From contig NZ_NISK01000006.1 in the NCBI RefSeq assembly GCF_002205675.1, positions 1 to 64,000 on the forward strand: DNA of 64,000 bases, read 5' to 3'. Positions 11,337 through 20,252 of this stretch are shown in pieces (the first letter of the stretch is position 1; each line of letters opens with the position of its first letter). A program made the translations under genes and the position numbers. Origin of the DNA: Sphingopyxis bauzanensis. GTDB lineage: Bacteria; Pseudomonadota; Alphaproteobacteria; Sphingomonadales; Sphingomonadaceae. Under the pieces are notes generated by a model. That model saw only the letters and a program-made list of their open reading frames with translations. It made no database searches and was not told the origin of the DNA.

Positions 11337-13013
11337 CTAGCCGTCACGTTGCATTTTCTCAAGCCTGAAAGCGAGTTGCCGCCGCGTCAGCCCCAATTCT
11401 CTGGCCGCTTGAGCAACGTTGCCACCGGCGGCTTCGACTGCAGCCCGCACGATCGCATTTTCTACCGTCGAAAGCGTTTCGCCGTTCTGGCGAAGCAAGC
11501 TGACCAGCTGACAAACCGAGGACTGTTCTTCATGCCTCGGCTCCGCTTCGACGACGCGACCATCCCGGGCAAGCGTCAGCCCGCTTGGGATGCGCACTCT
11601 GTCCGACCCGATGAAAAGGTGTCGTAAATCGATAGCGCCAGATTCATCGGCAAGCAGCACGGCACGCTCGACCATCCGCTCCAATTCCCTCACGTTACCG
11701 GGATAATCGTGCATCAGCAGCGCGTTAATCGACCGCGCCGTGAAGCCGCCAACAGCACGCCCGTGGCGCATGGCATACTTGGCGCGGAAGTGCTCCATAA
11801 GTCCAGGGATGTCCTCACGCCGCTCTCGCAATGGCGGAACCCGGATGGGGAGCGTTGAAAGGCGGAAGTACAAGTCGGCACGAAAAGTCCCCTCGGCCAT
11901 AGCGACCTCGAGATCGATGTTGGACGCTGCGATCAGGCGGACGTTCACCTGGATGGTCTTGGTGTCGCCAACACGCTCGAATTCGCCTTCTTGGATGGCT
12001 CGCAGGACTTTGCTTTGTGCCAGCGGCGAGAGCATCGAAATCTCGTCAAGAAACAGCGTGCCGCCATGCGCGAGTTCGAAACGCCCCGGCCGGTCGGCCA
12101 CGGCTCCGGTAAATGCACCCTTGGCCACACCGAACAGTTCGGCCTCAATCAGGCCTTCGGGAATTGCGGCGCAATTGAGCGCGACGAAGGGCGCATCGCG
12201 GCGAAGACTGAGCCGGTGCGCCATCTTCGCAAACACCTCCTTGCCGACTCCCGTCTCCCCCAGAAACAGCAGAGTGGCATCGGTGCCTGCTGTTCGCTCG
12301 ATCAGGTTGCGTACCGCGTGGAAGCCTGCCGATACTCCCGCGACGAATTGGTCGTCCTGGCTTTTGGGGCCGGCTGACTGGAACGAAACTACCGCCGTTT
12401 CGACATCGTCCAGGTTAGGCCATTCGTCTTCCGGCTTGCCATGAAGCAGGCAGGCCGGGTGGCCCATTCCCTGGCACTCGATTTCACGCATGATTATGGG
12501 TTGACCCGCGAAAGTGCTGGCAAAGCCGCTGGCAAAGCCGGTCTGCAACCAGCACACCGGATCGGCGTTGACGCCTTCGGTCTCAAGATGGATTCCCGCT
12601 TCAATCGAATCGTGGACCAAAAACCGTCCTTCAAAATGGCCGCTCGCGGTATCGCTGTCCAAAGTTTCGATCTCGGTCCAGCCGAACCCGGTCAACGCGT
12701 GGGCTTGAGGGCCGACCGCAAAGGCTTCAAGAAAACCGCGGCCGGGCCGCAGATACTTTGCCTCGACCGCGCAACGTGCGCCTTCCGCAAAGCCCATCTG
12801 CCAGAACAACCGGCGCGCGCTGCCCAGGCCCAACTGGACAACCAGTTCGTTGCGCAACATGGCCAGGGCGGAATTGCTCAGCAACACGCAGCGCTCGCTG
12901 TCACGCCAGATGCGGCCCTGCTCGGGCGAAAAACGGAGCCGGCTGGTTAGGTCGGTGTAGGCGGGGAGATGCTTCACGCTAACTTGATAACAAATATGTG
13001 CACCAGACGCCAC
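11337..13013 (-). CDS. Sigma54-dependent transcriptional activator, XylR/DmpR type
   Basis: 558 residues with the domain order of aromatic-sensing enhancer-binding proteins. An N-terminal effector domain (XylR_N-like, then a V4R part with C154, C180 and C188) covers about 20-215. The AAA+ domain follows, with Walker A GETGVGKE (252-259), sigma54-contact GAFTGA (299-304) and Walker B GGTLFLDE (317-324). A Fis-type helix-turn-helix is at the C-terminus (AQAARELGLTRRQLAFRLEK). The start is a GTG at 13013, placed behind GAGGTGA. It probably binds an aromatic directly and fires the divergent -24/-12 promoter at 13108. It may also control distant operons. Confidence 0.93.
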   Translation of the reverse strand: MASGAHICYQVSVKHLPAYTDLTSRLRFSPEQGRIWRDSERCVLLSNSALAMLRNELVVQLGLGSARRLFWQMGFAEGARCAVEAKYLRPGRGFLEAFAVGPQAHALTGFGWTEIETLDSDTASGHFEGRFLVHDSIEAGIHLETEGVNADPVCWLQTGFASGFASTFAGQPIIMREIECQGMGHPACLLHGKPEDEWPNLDDVETAVVSFQSAGPKSQDDQFVAGVSAGFHAVRNLIERTAGTDATLLFLGETGVGKEVFAKMAHRLSLRRDAPFVALNCAAIPEGLIEAELFGVAKGAFTGAVADRPGRFELAHGGTLFLDEISMLSPLAQSKVLRAIQEGEFERVGDTKTIQVNVRLIAASNIDLEVAMAEGTFRADLYFRLSTLPIRVPPLRERREDIPGLMEHFRAKYAMRHGRAVGGFTARSINALLMHDYPGNVRELERMVERAVLLADESGAIDLRHLFIGSDRVRIPSGLTLARDGRVVEAEPRHEEQSSVCQLVSLLRQNGETLSTVENAIVRAAVEAAGGNVAQAARELGLTRRQLAFRLEKMQRDG

Positions 13014-13107
13014 ATAATCACCTCATGATCGACAGATACGTCAATTTTGAACACAGCCTCCGGCAAAGCTCGAAGGTGCCTTTCAGGAATTTCGTTTTTT
13101 TTTCAGT

Positions 13108-13124
13108 TTGGCACGAATTATGCT
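13108..13124 (+). promoter_or_regulatory. Sigma54 (-24/-12) promoter of the 13196-17022 oxygenase operon
   Basis: TTGGCACGAATTATGCT matches the consensus YTGGCACGRNNNTTGCW at all but one defined position (ATGC for TTGC), with the required ten bases between GG and GC. It lies about 72 bases upstream of the first oxygenase start and divergent from the gene of a sigma54 activator, which supports function. An imperfect dyad around 13026-13045 could be part of the activator site. Confidence 0.8.
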
Positions 13125-13195
13125 TAGCTAGGGGAAAATTAAGACATGGCTGACCGCAAGAATATTGCGGCGGCGAATGAGAGGAGAGCTTAGGC

Positions 13196-14542
13196 ATGGA
13201 TGTTTCCGGACTGGTCGATACGGCCACGGGCCGACAATCGCGGACAATATATTCCAGTGAGGAACTCTACAAGCAGGAGCTTGAACGCATTTTCGCTCGC
13301 TGCTGGCTGTTCCTCGTCCACACCAGCCAGATACCCAAGGCCGGTGATTATTTCCGCACTTTCATGGGTGAGGACGATGTCATCGTCATTCGCCAGAAGG
13401 ACGGGTCGATCAAGGCCTTCCTCAACAGCTGCACCCACCGCGGCAACCGCATTTGCCGCGCCGATCGCGGCAACGCCAAAGCCTTTACCTGCAACTATCA
13501 TGGCTGGTCGTTCGCGCCGGACGGTTCGCTCGCCGGGGTTCCGCTGGAAAATGAAGCCTATTTTGGCGAGCTCGATCGCAGCAAACTGGGCCTGGTTCCG
13601 GTAACCCATGTTGCTGAATACAATGGCCTCGTCTTCGGTTGTTTCGACCCGGACGCGCCATCGCTCGAAGACTATCTTGGCGATGCCAAGTTCTTCCTCG
13701 ACGTCTGGCTGGACGCGATGCCCGGTGGCACGTCGCTCGTTGGCGAAACCCAAAAGATGGTGCTGGGCAGCAACTGGAAGCTGCCGGTGGAGAACGTCTG
13801 CGGCGATGGTTATCATCTCGGCTGGGCGCACGCGGGGGCGATGATGGCGGTGCAGTCCTTGGACCTTTCCGGTCTCAGCGTCGGGAATTCGAGCGCCGAC
13901 CTGGACGGCGGGCTTTCGGTTGCCGGGATGAATGGCCACATGGCCCTGACCGCGCTCGACGGGGTTTCGGGCTACGCCTTCTACCCCGATCCGAAGCCCA
14001 TGCTGGACTATCTCGAGGCCAATCGTCCCGAGGTGATAGAGCGGTTGGGCAAGGTGCGCGGCGAACAGCTCTGGGGTTCGCAGATCAACATCACGATCTT
14101 TCCCAACCTTCAGTTCCTGCCGGGCCTTAACTGGTTTCGGGTCTATCACCCCAAGGGTCCGGGACAGATCGAGCAATGGACCTGGGCAATGGTCGAGAAC
14201 GACATGCCCGAAGAGGTACAGGCGACGATTCTTGACAATCAGTGCCTGACCTTCGGCCTAGCCGGGCTGTTCGACAATGACGATGGCGATAATCTTGCCG
14301 CCTGCACCGAACAGTCCCGTGGCTGGCGGACGGCACAGATGGACGTCTTCACCAACATGGCGCTCGGCCGTTCGGGACCGCGCGAAGGTTTCCCCGGCGA
14401 CATCGCCGCCGGTCTGGTTAGCGAGCACAACCAGCGTTATTTCTACCGCCGCTGGCAAGAGCACATGCAGGCTGAAAGCTGGGCCGAAGTTCCCACCTAC
14501 AACATCAACCCGCTGTCCGCTCAGGAAACAGTCGATGCATGA
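13196..14542 (+). CDS. Rieske ring-hydroxylating dioxygenase alpha subunit, pair 2 (BphA1/NahAc branch)
   Basis: 448 residues. Rieske ligands are CTH (C79, H81) and CNYH (C99, H102). The mononuclear iron site ENVCGDGYHLGWAH gives D204, H207 and H212, and a late acidic stretch NDDGDN supplies the fourth ligand region. Overall form is that of naphthalene/biphenyl dioxygenase alpha subunits of sphingomonads (BphA1 series). The start MDVSGLVDTA follows GAGAGGAGAG. It overlaps its beta gene by eight bases. The pocket region differs markedly from pair 3 (for example AMMAVQSLDLSGLSVGN after the iron site), so a different substrate is likely. Confidence 0.92.
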   Translation: MDVSGLVDTATGRQSRTIYSSEELYKQELERIFARCWLFLVHTSQIPKAGDYFRTFMGEDDVIVIRQKDGSIKAFLNSCTHRGNRICRADRGNAKAFTCNYHGWSFAPDGSLAGVPLENEAYFGELDRSKLGLVPVTHVAEYNGLVFGCFDPDAPSLEDYLGDAKFFLDVWLDAMPGGTSLVGETQKMVLGSNWKLPVENVCGDGYHLGWAHAGAMMAVQSLDLSGLSVGNSSADLDGGLSVAGMNGHMALTALDGVSGYAFYPDPKPMLDYLEANRPEVIERLGKVRGEQLWGSQINITIFPNLQFLPGLNWFRVYHPKGPGQIEQWTWAMVENDMPEEVQATILDNQCLTFGLAGLFDNDDGDNLAACTEQSRGWRTAQMDVFTNMALGRSGPREGFPGDIAAGLVSEHNQRYFYRRWQEHMQAESWAEVPTYNINPLSAQETVDA

Positions 14543-15062
14543 ACTGAGCCCCGCCCCGGTGCCGGTTGACGTACTAAACACTCTGACGCAGCGCCTTTAT
14601 CACGAAGCGCGCCTGCTCGATGCCGAACGCTTCGAGGATTGGCTGGAGCTGTTATGCGACGATGTAGGCTACCGCATGGAACTGAAGAGGCGCCGCTTCC
14701 GGGCGGATCGGTCGCCGCCTGCGGCAGTAGGAGTCGGGGTTGTTTTCAACGAGACCCTTGCCCGTCTTAAACTCAGGATCGATCGCCTGCGCTCCGGATT
14801 TGTATGGGCCGAAGATCCGCCCAATTTCGTGCGCCGCGTCGTTTCGAACGTCGAAGTAGAGCCCGCGGATGCCGAAAACGAGGCGATCGTTCACTCGGTG
14901 ATCGTCATTCACCGCAACCGCATCGACGGCCTGACGCGCGTGTTTACCGCCGGACGCACCGATCGTTGGCGCCATGGGAAGCAAGGCTGGTGTCTCGCGG
15001 CGCGCGACATCGCACTCGACCATGCCGTGCTGCATGACAGCAACATCAACGTTTTTTTCTAA
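14535..15062 (+). CDS. Ring-hydroxylating dioxygenase beta subunit, pair 2
   Basis: 175 residues, SnoaL-like fold, starting at ATG 14535 inside the end of the alpha gene (eight-base overlap). Typical segments are ARLLDAERFEDWLELL near the N-terminus, FVRRVVSNVEVE in the middle and DHAVLHDSNINVFF at the end, close to NahAd/BphA2 proteins. It forms the hexamer with the preceding alpha subunit. The next alpha gene starts 27 bases downstream, so all four subunits are one operon. Confidence 0.9.
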   Translation: MHELSPAPVPVDVLNTLTQRLYHEARLLDAERFEDWLELLCDDVGYRMELKRRRFRADRSPPAAVGVGVVFNETLARLKLRIDRLRSGFVWAEDPPNFVRRVVSNVEVEPADAENEAIVHSVIVIHRNRIDGLTRVFTAGRTDRWRHGKQGWCLAARDIALDHAVLHDSNINVFF

Positions 15063-15088
15063 GACAGAGTTATAGGGAGAAGAATGAC

Positions 15089-16456
15089 ATGCGAATCGAA
15101 GGGATCGGCCGTGAGCCGGAGTTTTCGCGTTACATGGACCTCAAGGAAGGCTGGCTCGATCGCCGGATCTTCAGCGATGCCGAGATCTACGAGGAAGAAC
15201 TGTACCGTATCTTCGCGCGGTCCTGGCTGTTCGTGGCCCACGAAAGCCAGTTGCCAAAGGCAGGCGATTTTCTGACCACCCATATGGGCGAAGACGCCGT
15301 CATCGTCGCGCGCCAGCCGGATGGCTCGATCAAGGTTTTCCTCAATTCTTGCCCTCATCGCGGCAACAAGGTGTGCTTTGCTGATGCCGGCAACACCCGC
15401 CGGTTTGTCTGCAATTATCACGGCTGGGCCTTCGATACCGCCGGTGAACTGAAGGGCATGCACGAGGAATACTGCTACGACGATAACGATATTGATCGCC
15501 GTAAAAACGGCCTAAAGCAGGTTGCCCGGGTTGCGGGTTACAAGGGGCTGGTCTTTGCGACCTTCGCCGAAGATGGTCCCAGTCTCGATGCCTGGCTGGG
15601 CGACTTCCGCTGGTACCTCGACATGCTGCTCGATAACGAGGAGGGCGGAACCGAATTGATCGGCGGCTGCATCAAGTCGGTGATGAACGCCAACTGGAAG
15701 TTCGGCGTCGAAAACTTCATCGGTGATGCTTACCATGCCGGCTGGACCCACGATTCCGGCTGCCGTTCAATGAACAATGGCCAGCCCTTCCCGCCGATCG
15801 ACATGGAAAATTCTTATCATGCCAGCGTCAACGGTCACGGGTGGGAGTTCGGTACCGAAGGGGTCGGCGATCTCTTCCTCCTGGGCCGACCGAAGGTTCT
15901 CGAATACTATGAAAGAATCCGTCCCAAGATGGCCCAGCGGCTGGGCGAGATGCGCTCGAAGATCTTCGGATCGGTCGCCTCCGCCTCGATTTTCCCCAAC
16001 GTGTCATTCCTTCCTGGCATTTCGACCTTCCGGCAGTGGCAGCCCAAGGGTCCGATGGAGTTCGAGCTCAAGACCTGGGTGATCGTCAACAAGTCGATGC
16101 CCGATGACATCAAGAATGAAATTACCAAGGGGGTCATGCAGACCTTCGGCCCCGGGGGTACGTTCGAGATGGACGATGGCGAGAACTGGAGTAACTGCAC
16201 CACCGTCAACCGAGGTGTGGTCACCCGCCACGAACGCCTGCACTACCGTTGCGGCATATCGCGCGAAATCGAACACGATACGCTGCCGGGCATCGTCTAC
16301 CGCGGCCAGTACAATGACGCCAACCAGCGCGGCTTCTACCAGCGTTGGCTCGACATGATGGAAGCCGACAAGCTGGAGGCTATGCCAGACCGGCCGGAAT
16401 CACGCCTTTCCGGCGTTGGCGAGACGCGCAACCTCCCCGGCCTATTCGCGCTCTGA
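15089..16456 (+). CDS. bphA1: Rieske ring-hydroxylating dioxygenase alpha subunit, pair 3 (NahAc/BphA1f-like)
   Basis: 455 residues. Rieske ligands are CPH (C88, H90) and CNYH (C108, H111). The catalytic site ENFIGDAYHAGWTH (D213, H216, H221) is the classical naphthalene-dioxygenase motif, and the late DDGENWSN carries the carboxylate region. The longer length and the motif agree with initial dioxygenases for naphthalene, biphenyl or larger PAHs in sphingomonads. It would make the cis-dihydrodiol used by BphB at 29907. It needs the ferredoxin at 46855 and the reductase at 10004. Position four in the sigma54-driven operon is filled by its beta subunit, 14 bases downstream. Confidence 0.92.
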   Translation: MRIEGIGREPEFSRYMDLKEGWLDRRIFSDAEIYEEELYRIFARSWLFVAHESQLPKAGDFLTTHMGEDAVIVARQPDGSIKVFLNSCPHRGNKVCFADAGNTRRFVCNYHGWAFDTAGELKGMHEEYCYDDNDIDRRKNGLKQVARVAGYKGLVFATFAEDGPSLDAWLGDFRWYLDMLLDNEEGGTELIGGCIKSVMNANWKFGVENFIGDAYHAGWTHDSGCRSMNNGQPFPPIDMENSYHASVNGHGWEFGTEGVGDLFLLGRPKVLEYYERIRPKMAQRLGEMRSKIFGSVASASIFPNVSFLPGISTFRQWQPKGPMEFELKTWVIVNKSMPDDIKNEITKGVMQTFGPGGTFEMDDGENWSNCTTVNRGVVTRHERLHYRCGISREIEHDTLPGIVYRGQYNDANQRGFYQRWLDMMEADKLEAMPDRPESRLSGVGETRNLPGLFAL

Positions 16457-16470
16457 AAAGGATCATCACT

Positions 16471-17022
16471 ATGACACAGAACGCCACGTTGGAACGCCCG
16501 CAGACGGGCCAGGGCGCCTCGCTCGAACTGACGCACGCCTTGACCCAGACGGTCTACCGCGAAGCGCGCATGCTCGACGATGAGAACTACGCCGATTGGG
16601 TTGATATGCTGGCCGACGACCTGCTGTATCATATGCCCGGCATCGAGACGCGCTATCGCCGCGACAAGACCGACCAGATCACCGATCTGACCAGGATGGC
16701 CTATTACAACGACAATCTGACCGAGATCAAAAAACGGCTTTCGCGGCTGGAAACCGGCACGGCATGGTCAGAGGATCCGGCCACGCGTTACACGCACATC
16801 ATCACCAATGTTGAGGTAGAGCTGACTGAAAAATCCGGAGAATACCGGGTCTATTCCAACTTCTATGCCTATCGCAATCGCAATGAGCGCGAGGAAGATT
16901 CACTTATCGGCAACCGTGTCGATATCTGGCGCGAAGCGGAATCTGCATTTCAGCTAGTCACACGGCGGATCATACTCAAGCATAACGTACTGCTCAGTAA
17001 AAACCTGAACATCTTCCTTTAG
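16471..17022 (+). CDS. bphA2: Ring-hydroxylating dioxygenase beta subunit, pair 3
   Basis: 183 residues, starting MTQNATLERPQTG behind AAAAGGA. Characteristic segments are ARMLDDENYADWVDMLADDL, YTHIITNVEVELT and KHNVLLSKNLNIFL, the last being the usual C-terminus of NahAd/BphA2 proteins. It ends the oxygenase operon and is followed by a strong hairpin. Confidence 0.92.
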   Translation: MTQNATLERPQTGQGASLELTHALTQTVYREARMLDDENYADWVDMLADDLLYHMPGIETRYRRDKTDQITDLTRMAYYNDNLTEIKKRLSRLETGTAWSEDPATRYTHIITNVEVELTEKSGEYRVYSNFYAYRNRNEREEDSLIGNRVDIWREAESAFQLVTRRIILKHNVLLSKNLNIFL

Positions 17023-17068
17023 GCAGGCGGTACCGCGAACCCAACGTTGGTTCGCGGAGACCCTGCCT
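17021..17068 (+). terminator. Stem-loop after the oxygenase operon
   Basis: CCGCGAACC (17033-17041) pairs with GGTTCGCGG (17049-17057). An outer stem AGGCAGG (17021-17027) with CCTGCCT (17062-17068) extends it. There is no T-run, so it may be a terminator, an attenuator before xylM, or an mRNA-stabilising structure. Confidence 0.5.
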
Positions 17069-17133
17069 GCGACCGCAACCAATTTCTGTTCTGCTCACAC
17101 AAATCTGCAGGACGGTTAGATCGGAGAGAATAA

Positions 17134-18237
17134 ATGGACGCATTGCGGTATTATCTGGTGCCCCTGATGACTCTGACGGGAATCGCAGGGTTTGTCCTTG
17201 GCGGCCCGTTCGTGTGGCTCGGCATTGCCACCTTCCCTGTGCTGATGATGCTTGACATTGCCCTACCAAGTGACAGCAAAATGCGCGCACGTGGCATTTC
17301 GTCCGCCGCCGATTTCGCGATCTACCTGCAGCTGCCGCTGCTGATCGCGCTCTATATGGCTTTCGCCCACTCGGTTAATTCTGGCACAAATCCGATACTG
17401 GGGGGCCAAGCTTCGGGTTGGCAGATCGCCGGATCGATCGCAAGCCTTGCCTGGCTTTCCGCGGTTCCGACCCTGCCCGTCGCACACGAGCTGATGCATC
17501 GTCGGCACTGGTTCCCGCGCGCTGTCGCAAAGGGGTTGAGCGCCTTCTATGGCGATCCCAATCGCGATATTGCGCACATTGTCACTCATCATGTCCATCT
17601 CGATACGGCGAAGGACAGCGACACGCCCTTGCGAGGACAGACAATTTACAGCTTCGTGTTATCGGCGACCTGGGGCTCCTACAAGGACACCTGGGAAAAG
17701 CAGGCAGAGATCCTCTCACGTCTGGGCCTTTCGAAGTGGAGCTGGCGCAATGCGATGTGGCTACAACTGGTTCTGATTGGCGCAATCATCGGCGTGATGA
17801 CGGTTCTCGCGAACCCGGTCGCTGGCCTGATGACGGTGGCCGCGATGTTCTTCGCCAAGATGATGGTAGAAGGCTTCAATTACTTCCAGCATTACGGCCT
17901 GCTACGGATCGAGGGCGAGCCAATTGCCAAACATCACGCCTGGAACCATCTCGGCATGATCGTGCGTCCGATCGGGGTGGAGATAACCAATCACATCAAC
18001 CACCACCTCGACGGGCACACCCCCTTCTACGAACTGCAACCAGAGCCCAAAGCACCCCAGATGCCGTCGCTGTTTCTGTGTTTCCTGTGCGGACTGGTCC
18101 CGCCAGTCTGGAACCGGTTCATCGCCCAGCCGCGCCTTAAAGACTGGGACCAGAGGTTTGCATCGCCCGGCGAGCGCAAACTGGCGCAGGCGGCCAACGC
18201 GCGTGCCGGCTGGCCGCAGTGGTTCTCTACCGTATGA
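17134..18237 (+). CDS. xylM: Xylene monooxygenase hydroxylase component (XylM/CymAa type)
   Basis: A 367-residue membrane di-iron hydroxylase of the AlkB/XylM family. It hydroxylates methyl groups of toluene, xylene or cymene. Histidine boxes are HELMH (118-122), THHVHLDT (151-158) and NHINHH in the last quarter, with NYFQHYGL between, all standard for the family. Several hydrophobic helices lie at the N-terminus and in the middle. The start follows GGAGAG. Its electron-transfer partner XylA is encoded 131 bases downstream. No benzyl alcohol dehydrogenase gene is adjacent. Confidence 0.93.
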   Translation: MDALRYYLVPLMTLTGIAGFVLGGPFVWLGIATFPVLMMLDIALPSDSKMRARGISSAADFAIYLQLPLLIALYMAFAHSVNSGTNPILGGQASGWQIAGSIASLAWLSAVPTLPVAHELMHRRHWFPRAVAKGLSAFYGDPNRDIAHIVTHHVHLDTAKDSDTPLRGQTIYSFVLSATWGSYKDTWEKQAEILSRLGLSKWSWRNAMWLQLVLIGAIIGVMTVLANPVAGLMTVAAMFFAKMMVEGFNYFQHYGLLRIEGEPIAKHHAWNHLGMIVRPIGVEITNHINHHLDGHTPFYELQPEPKAPQMPSLFLCFLCGLVPPVWNRFIAQPRLKDWDQRFASPGERKLAQAANARAGWPQWFSTV

Positions 18238-18368
18238 GACACAGTCCACCCGCATGAAGATGTATCTCTCCGATCATCGACATGTCACTTGAGCGTTGTT
18301 CCCCCGGGGATGACGCTCCTTTTTCCTTGCACTCCACCGCCCCACATCTAGCGTAGTAGATCGCATTC

Positions 18369-19409
18369 ATGTTTTCCTTCCTGAAAAAGCCCGGGCCCAA
18401 CAAGGTGACTTTGGCATCCGAAACCCGGACGTTGCTGGTCGCCCGCGACAAGACCCTGCTCGAAGCAATGCTCGCCGAAGGCCTGGCCATGCCGCACGAT
18501 TGCAAAGTCGGCTCGTGTGGAACCTGCAAATTCAAGCTTCTGGACGGCAAGATACGGGAGCTCAGTCCATCTGCACTGGCACTGGAACGCGACGAGCTGG
18601 CGGCCGGATACAGGCTCGCTTGCCAAGCGTTGCCGCGATCGGACCTGACTATTGCGCTCGACGCTCCCTTGCTGAGCCAGCAAGCTGTTGAAAGCTATTC
18701 CGCGACGATCGTCGCGGCCCGCAGGCTTTGCCCGGATATAATCAATCTCGTTGTCGAGCTTGACCGGCCGCTTTGCTTTACCCCCGGCCAGTACGCCGAT
18801 CTGAGCGTACCCGGCATCGACGGTCCTCGCAGCTATTCCTTCGCATTCGCACCCAAGGCCGGACCGGCCCGGCAATTGCAGTTCCATGTCCGCCATGTTT
18901 CGGGAGGCGCTTTCACCGACTGGCTGTTCGGAAGTGAGCCTATCGGAACGCAGTTGAAGGTGGCAGCGCCCTATGGCGAGTTCCGCCTCAATACGAGCAC
19001 CGCGCCAATGCTCTGCATTGCGGGTGGCAGCGGTCTCGCGCCGATCATGGCCATCTTGCAGGAAGCTCTGGCGAACGGTGCGACGCGGCCGGTTGTCCTG
19101 TTGTATGGTGCCAGGAGCCAGGCGCACCTTTATTGCCTTGGTGAGATCGGCGAACTCAAAGCCGCCTGGAATGGGCCGTTTGAATTCATCCCGGTCTTGT
19201 CCGATGAAGCACCGGATAGCCCCTGGGAAGGTGCACGAGGGCTGGTCACCCAGCAGATTGCGGGAATACCGGATCTGGCGAAGTGCGAAGCCTATCTCTG
19301 CGGTCCGCCCGCGATGGTTGACCACGCCGAAGAAGAGTTACTCAGTGCAGGCGTGTCTCGCGATGCGATCTCTGCAGATCGTTTCCTCGACCACAGCAGC
19401 GCGCGGTAA
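18369..19409 (+). CDS. xylA: Xylene monooxygenase electron-transfer component (XylA/CymAb type)
   Basis: A 346-residue reductase fusing a plant-type [2Fe-2S] ferredoxin domain (C45, C50, C53, C85) to an FAD/NAD(P)H ferredoxin-reductase domain. FAD binding is shown by GPRSYSFA and NAD binding by AGGSGLAPIMA and CGPPAMVDHAE. It feeds electrons to XylM. The ribosome binding site is weak. The gene is the last intact one before the insertion-sequence region. A degraded copy of its last codons appears at 29322-29381. Confidence 0.93.
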   Translation: MFSFLKKPGPNKVTLASETRTLLVARDKTLLEAMLAEGLAMPHDCKVGSCGTCKFKLLDGKIRELSPSALALERDELAAGYRLACQALPRSDLTIALDAPLLSQQAVESYSATIVAARRLCPDIINLVVELDRPLCFTPGQYADLSVPGIDGPRSYSFAFAPKAGPARQLQFHVRHVSGGAFTDWLFGSEPIGTQLKVAAPYGEFRLNTSTAPMLCIAGGSGLAPIMAILQEALANGATRPVVLLYGARSQAHLYCLGEIGELKAAWNGPFEFIPVLSDEAPDSPWEGARGLVTQQIAGIPDLAKCEAYLCGPPAMVDHAEEELLSAGVSRDAISADRFLDHSSAR

Positions 19410-19429
19410 TGTTCGCTTACGCGCGCCTA

Positions 19430-19529
19430 CCGCCGCCCCGCGGGATGTATGATGGCTTTCGTGATCGAGCACCATGCGCACCGCCCGCTGGCGAACCTCG
19501 GGTGCGGTCCTGTTCTTTGTCCGTTTGAC
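19430..19529 (-). pseudogene. Relic of an IS3-family OrfA
   Basis: A short stretch on the minus strand reads VKRTKNRTAPEVRQRAVRMV then LDHES, the conserved N-terminal helix-turn-helix start of IS3-type OrfA proteins. Similarity stops after about 33 codons. It marks the left edge of the insertion-sequence region, immediately after xylA. Confidence 0.65.
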
Positions 19530-19710
19530 GCCACCTGATTTTAGTAAAAGATGCAGAAGCCCCGCAGTCTGCCATGCTCCCATGGCTTGCGGGTTCCGAC
19601 GATCCCGCGCAGGGATACCGACATGATCACGCGCATCGTTCCGATCTGATGCCGCGCACGGCTCAGAGCCGTCATCGACGTGATTTCCTTTCACACTATT
19701 CGTATTTTGG

Positions 19711-20199
19711 TCAAGCAGTCTGTGGGTGCGGGCGTCGCAGCGAGTCTCCCTCGAGAGTGACGCGGTGGGCGATGTGAACGAGGCGATCCAGGATGGCGTC
19801 GGCGTAAGTCGCGTCGCCGATCAGTTCGTGCCATTTTGTCACGGGAAGCTGGCTGGTGACGAGGGTGGATCGATTGCCGTACCGGTCCTCAAATATCTCA
19901 AGCAGATGATGGCGGGCATTGGCGTTGAGCGGCTCAAGTCCCCAGTCGTCGAGGATGAGCAGGTCGATGCGCGCGAGGCTTTTCAGCCGTACCGCAATAC
20001 GTCCATCGCCGCGCGCCATGCTCAGTTCGTCGAGCAGCTTGCCAAGCCGGACGTAGAGGACCGACAGATTGTCGCGGCAGGCCTGGTGCCCAATGGCACA
20101 GGACAACCAGCTCTTGCCCGTTCCGGTTGGGCCGGTGATGACGAGATTGTCGTGACCTTTGATCCAGTCACCCTTGAGAAGGGTTTCCATAAAGCGCCG
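19711..20199 (-). pseudogene. Truncated IstB of a second IS21-type element
   Basis: About 160 residues of an IstB-like ATPase: GPTGTGKSWLSCAIGH (Walker A), LLILDDWGLEPL (Walker B) and TSQLPVTKWHELIGD. The N-terminal third is missing. The frame can be read back to DRRF before METLLKGDW, where it meets an IS256-like fragment. It is diverged from IstB at 514-1350. Its istA partner and inverted repeats are not seen, so it is a remnant. Confidence 0.85.
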
Positions 20200-20252
20200 G
20201 TCAGCAGTTGGTCGAGAAGCTCATTAGGTATAGCGGGTTCTTTGCGTCGGGA
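20196..20252 (-). pseudogene. Short relic of an IS256-family transposase N-terminus
   Basis: Read leftward, codons give SRRKEPAIPNELLDQLLTGA, matching the first 20 residues of the IS256 transposase starting at 20321 (SRRKEPAIPSDLLDQLLAGT) but diverged and with ACG in place of the start ATG. It lies in opposite orientation to that gene, so the region forms a partial inverted repeat (gttctttgcgtcgggac against gtcccgacgcaaagagc). Confidence 0.7.

Noticed and set aside
13190-14176. A 328-codon minus-strand frame opposite the pair 2 alpha subunit
   Set aside because: Mirror of a well-supported Rieske gene; no ribosome binding site or family features.
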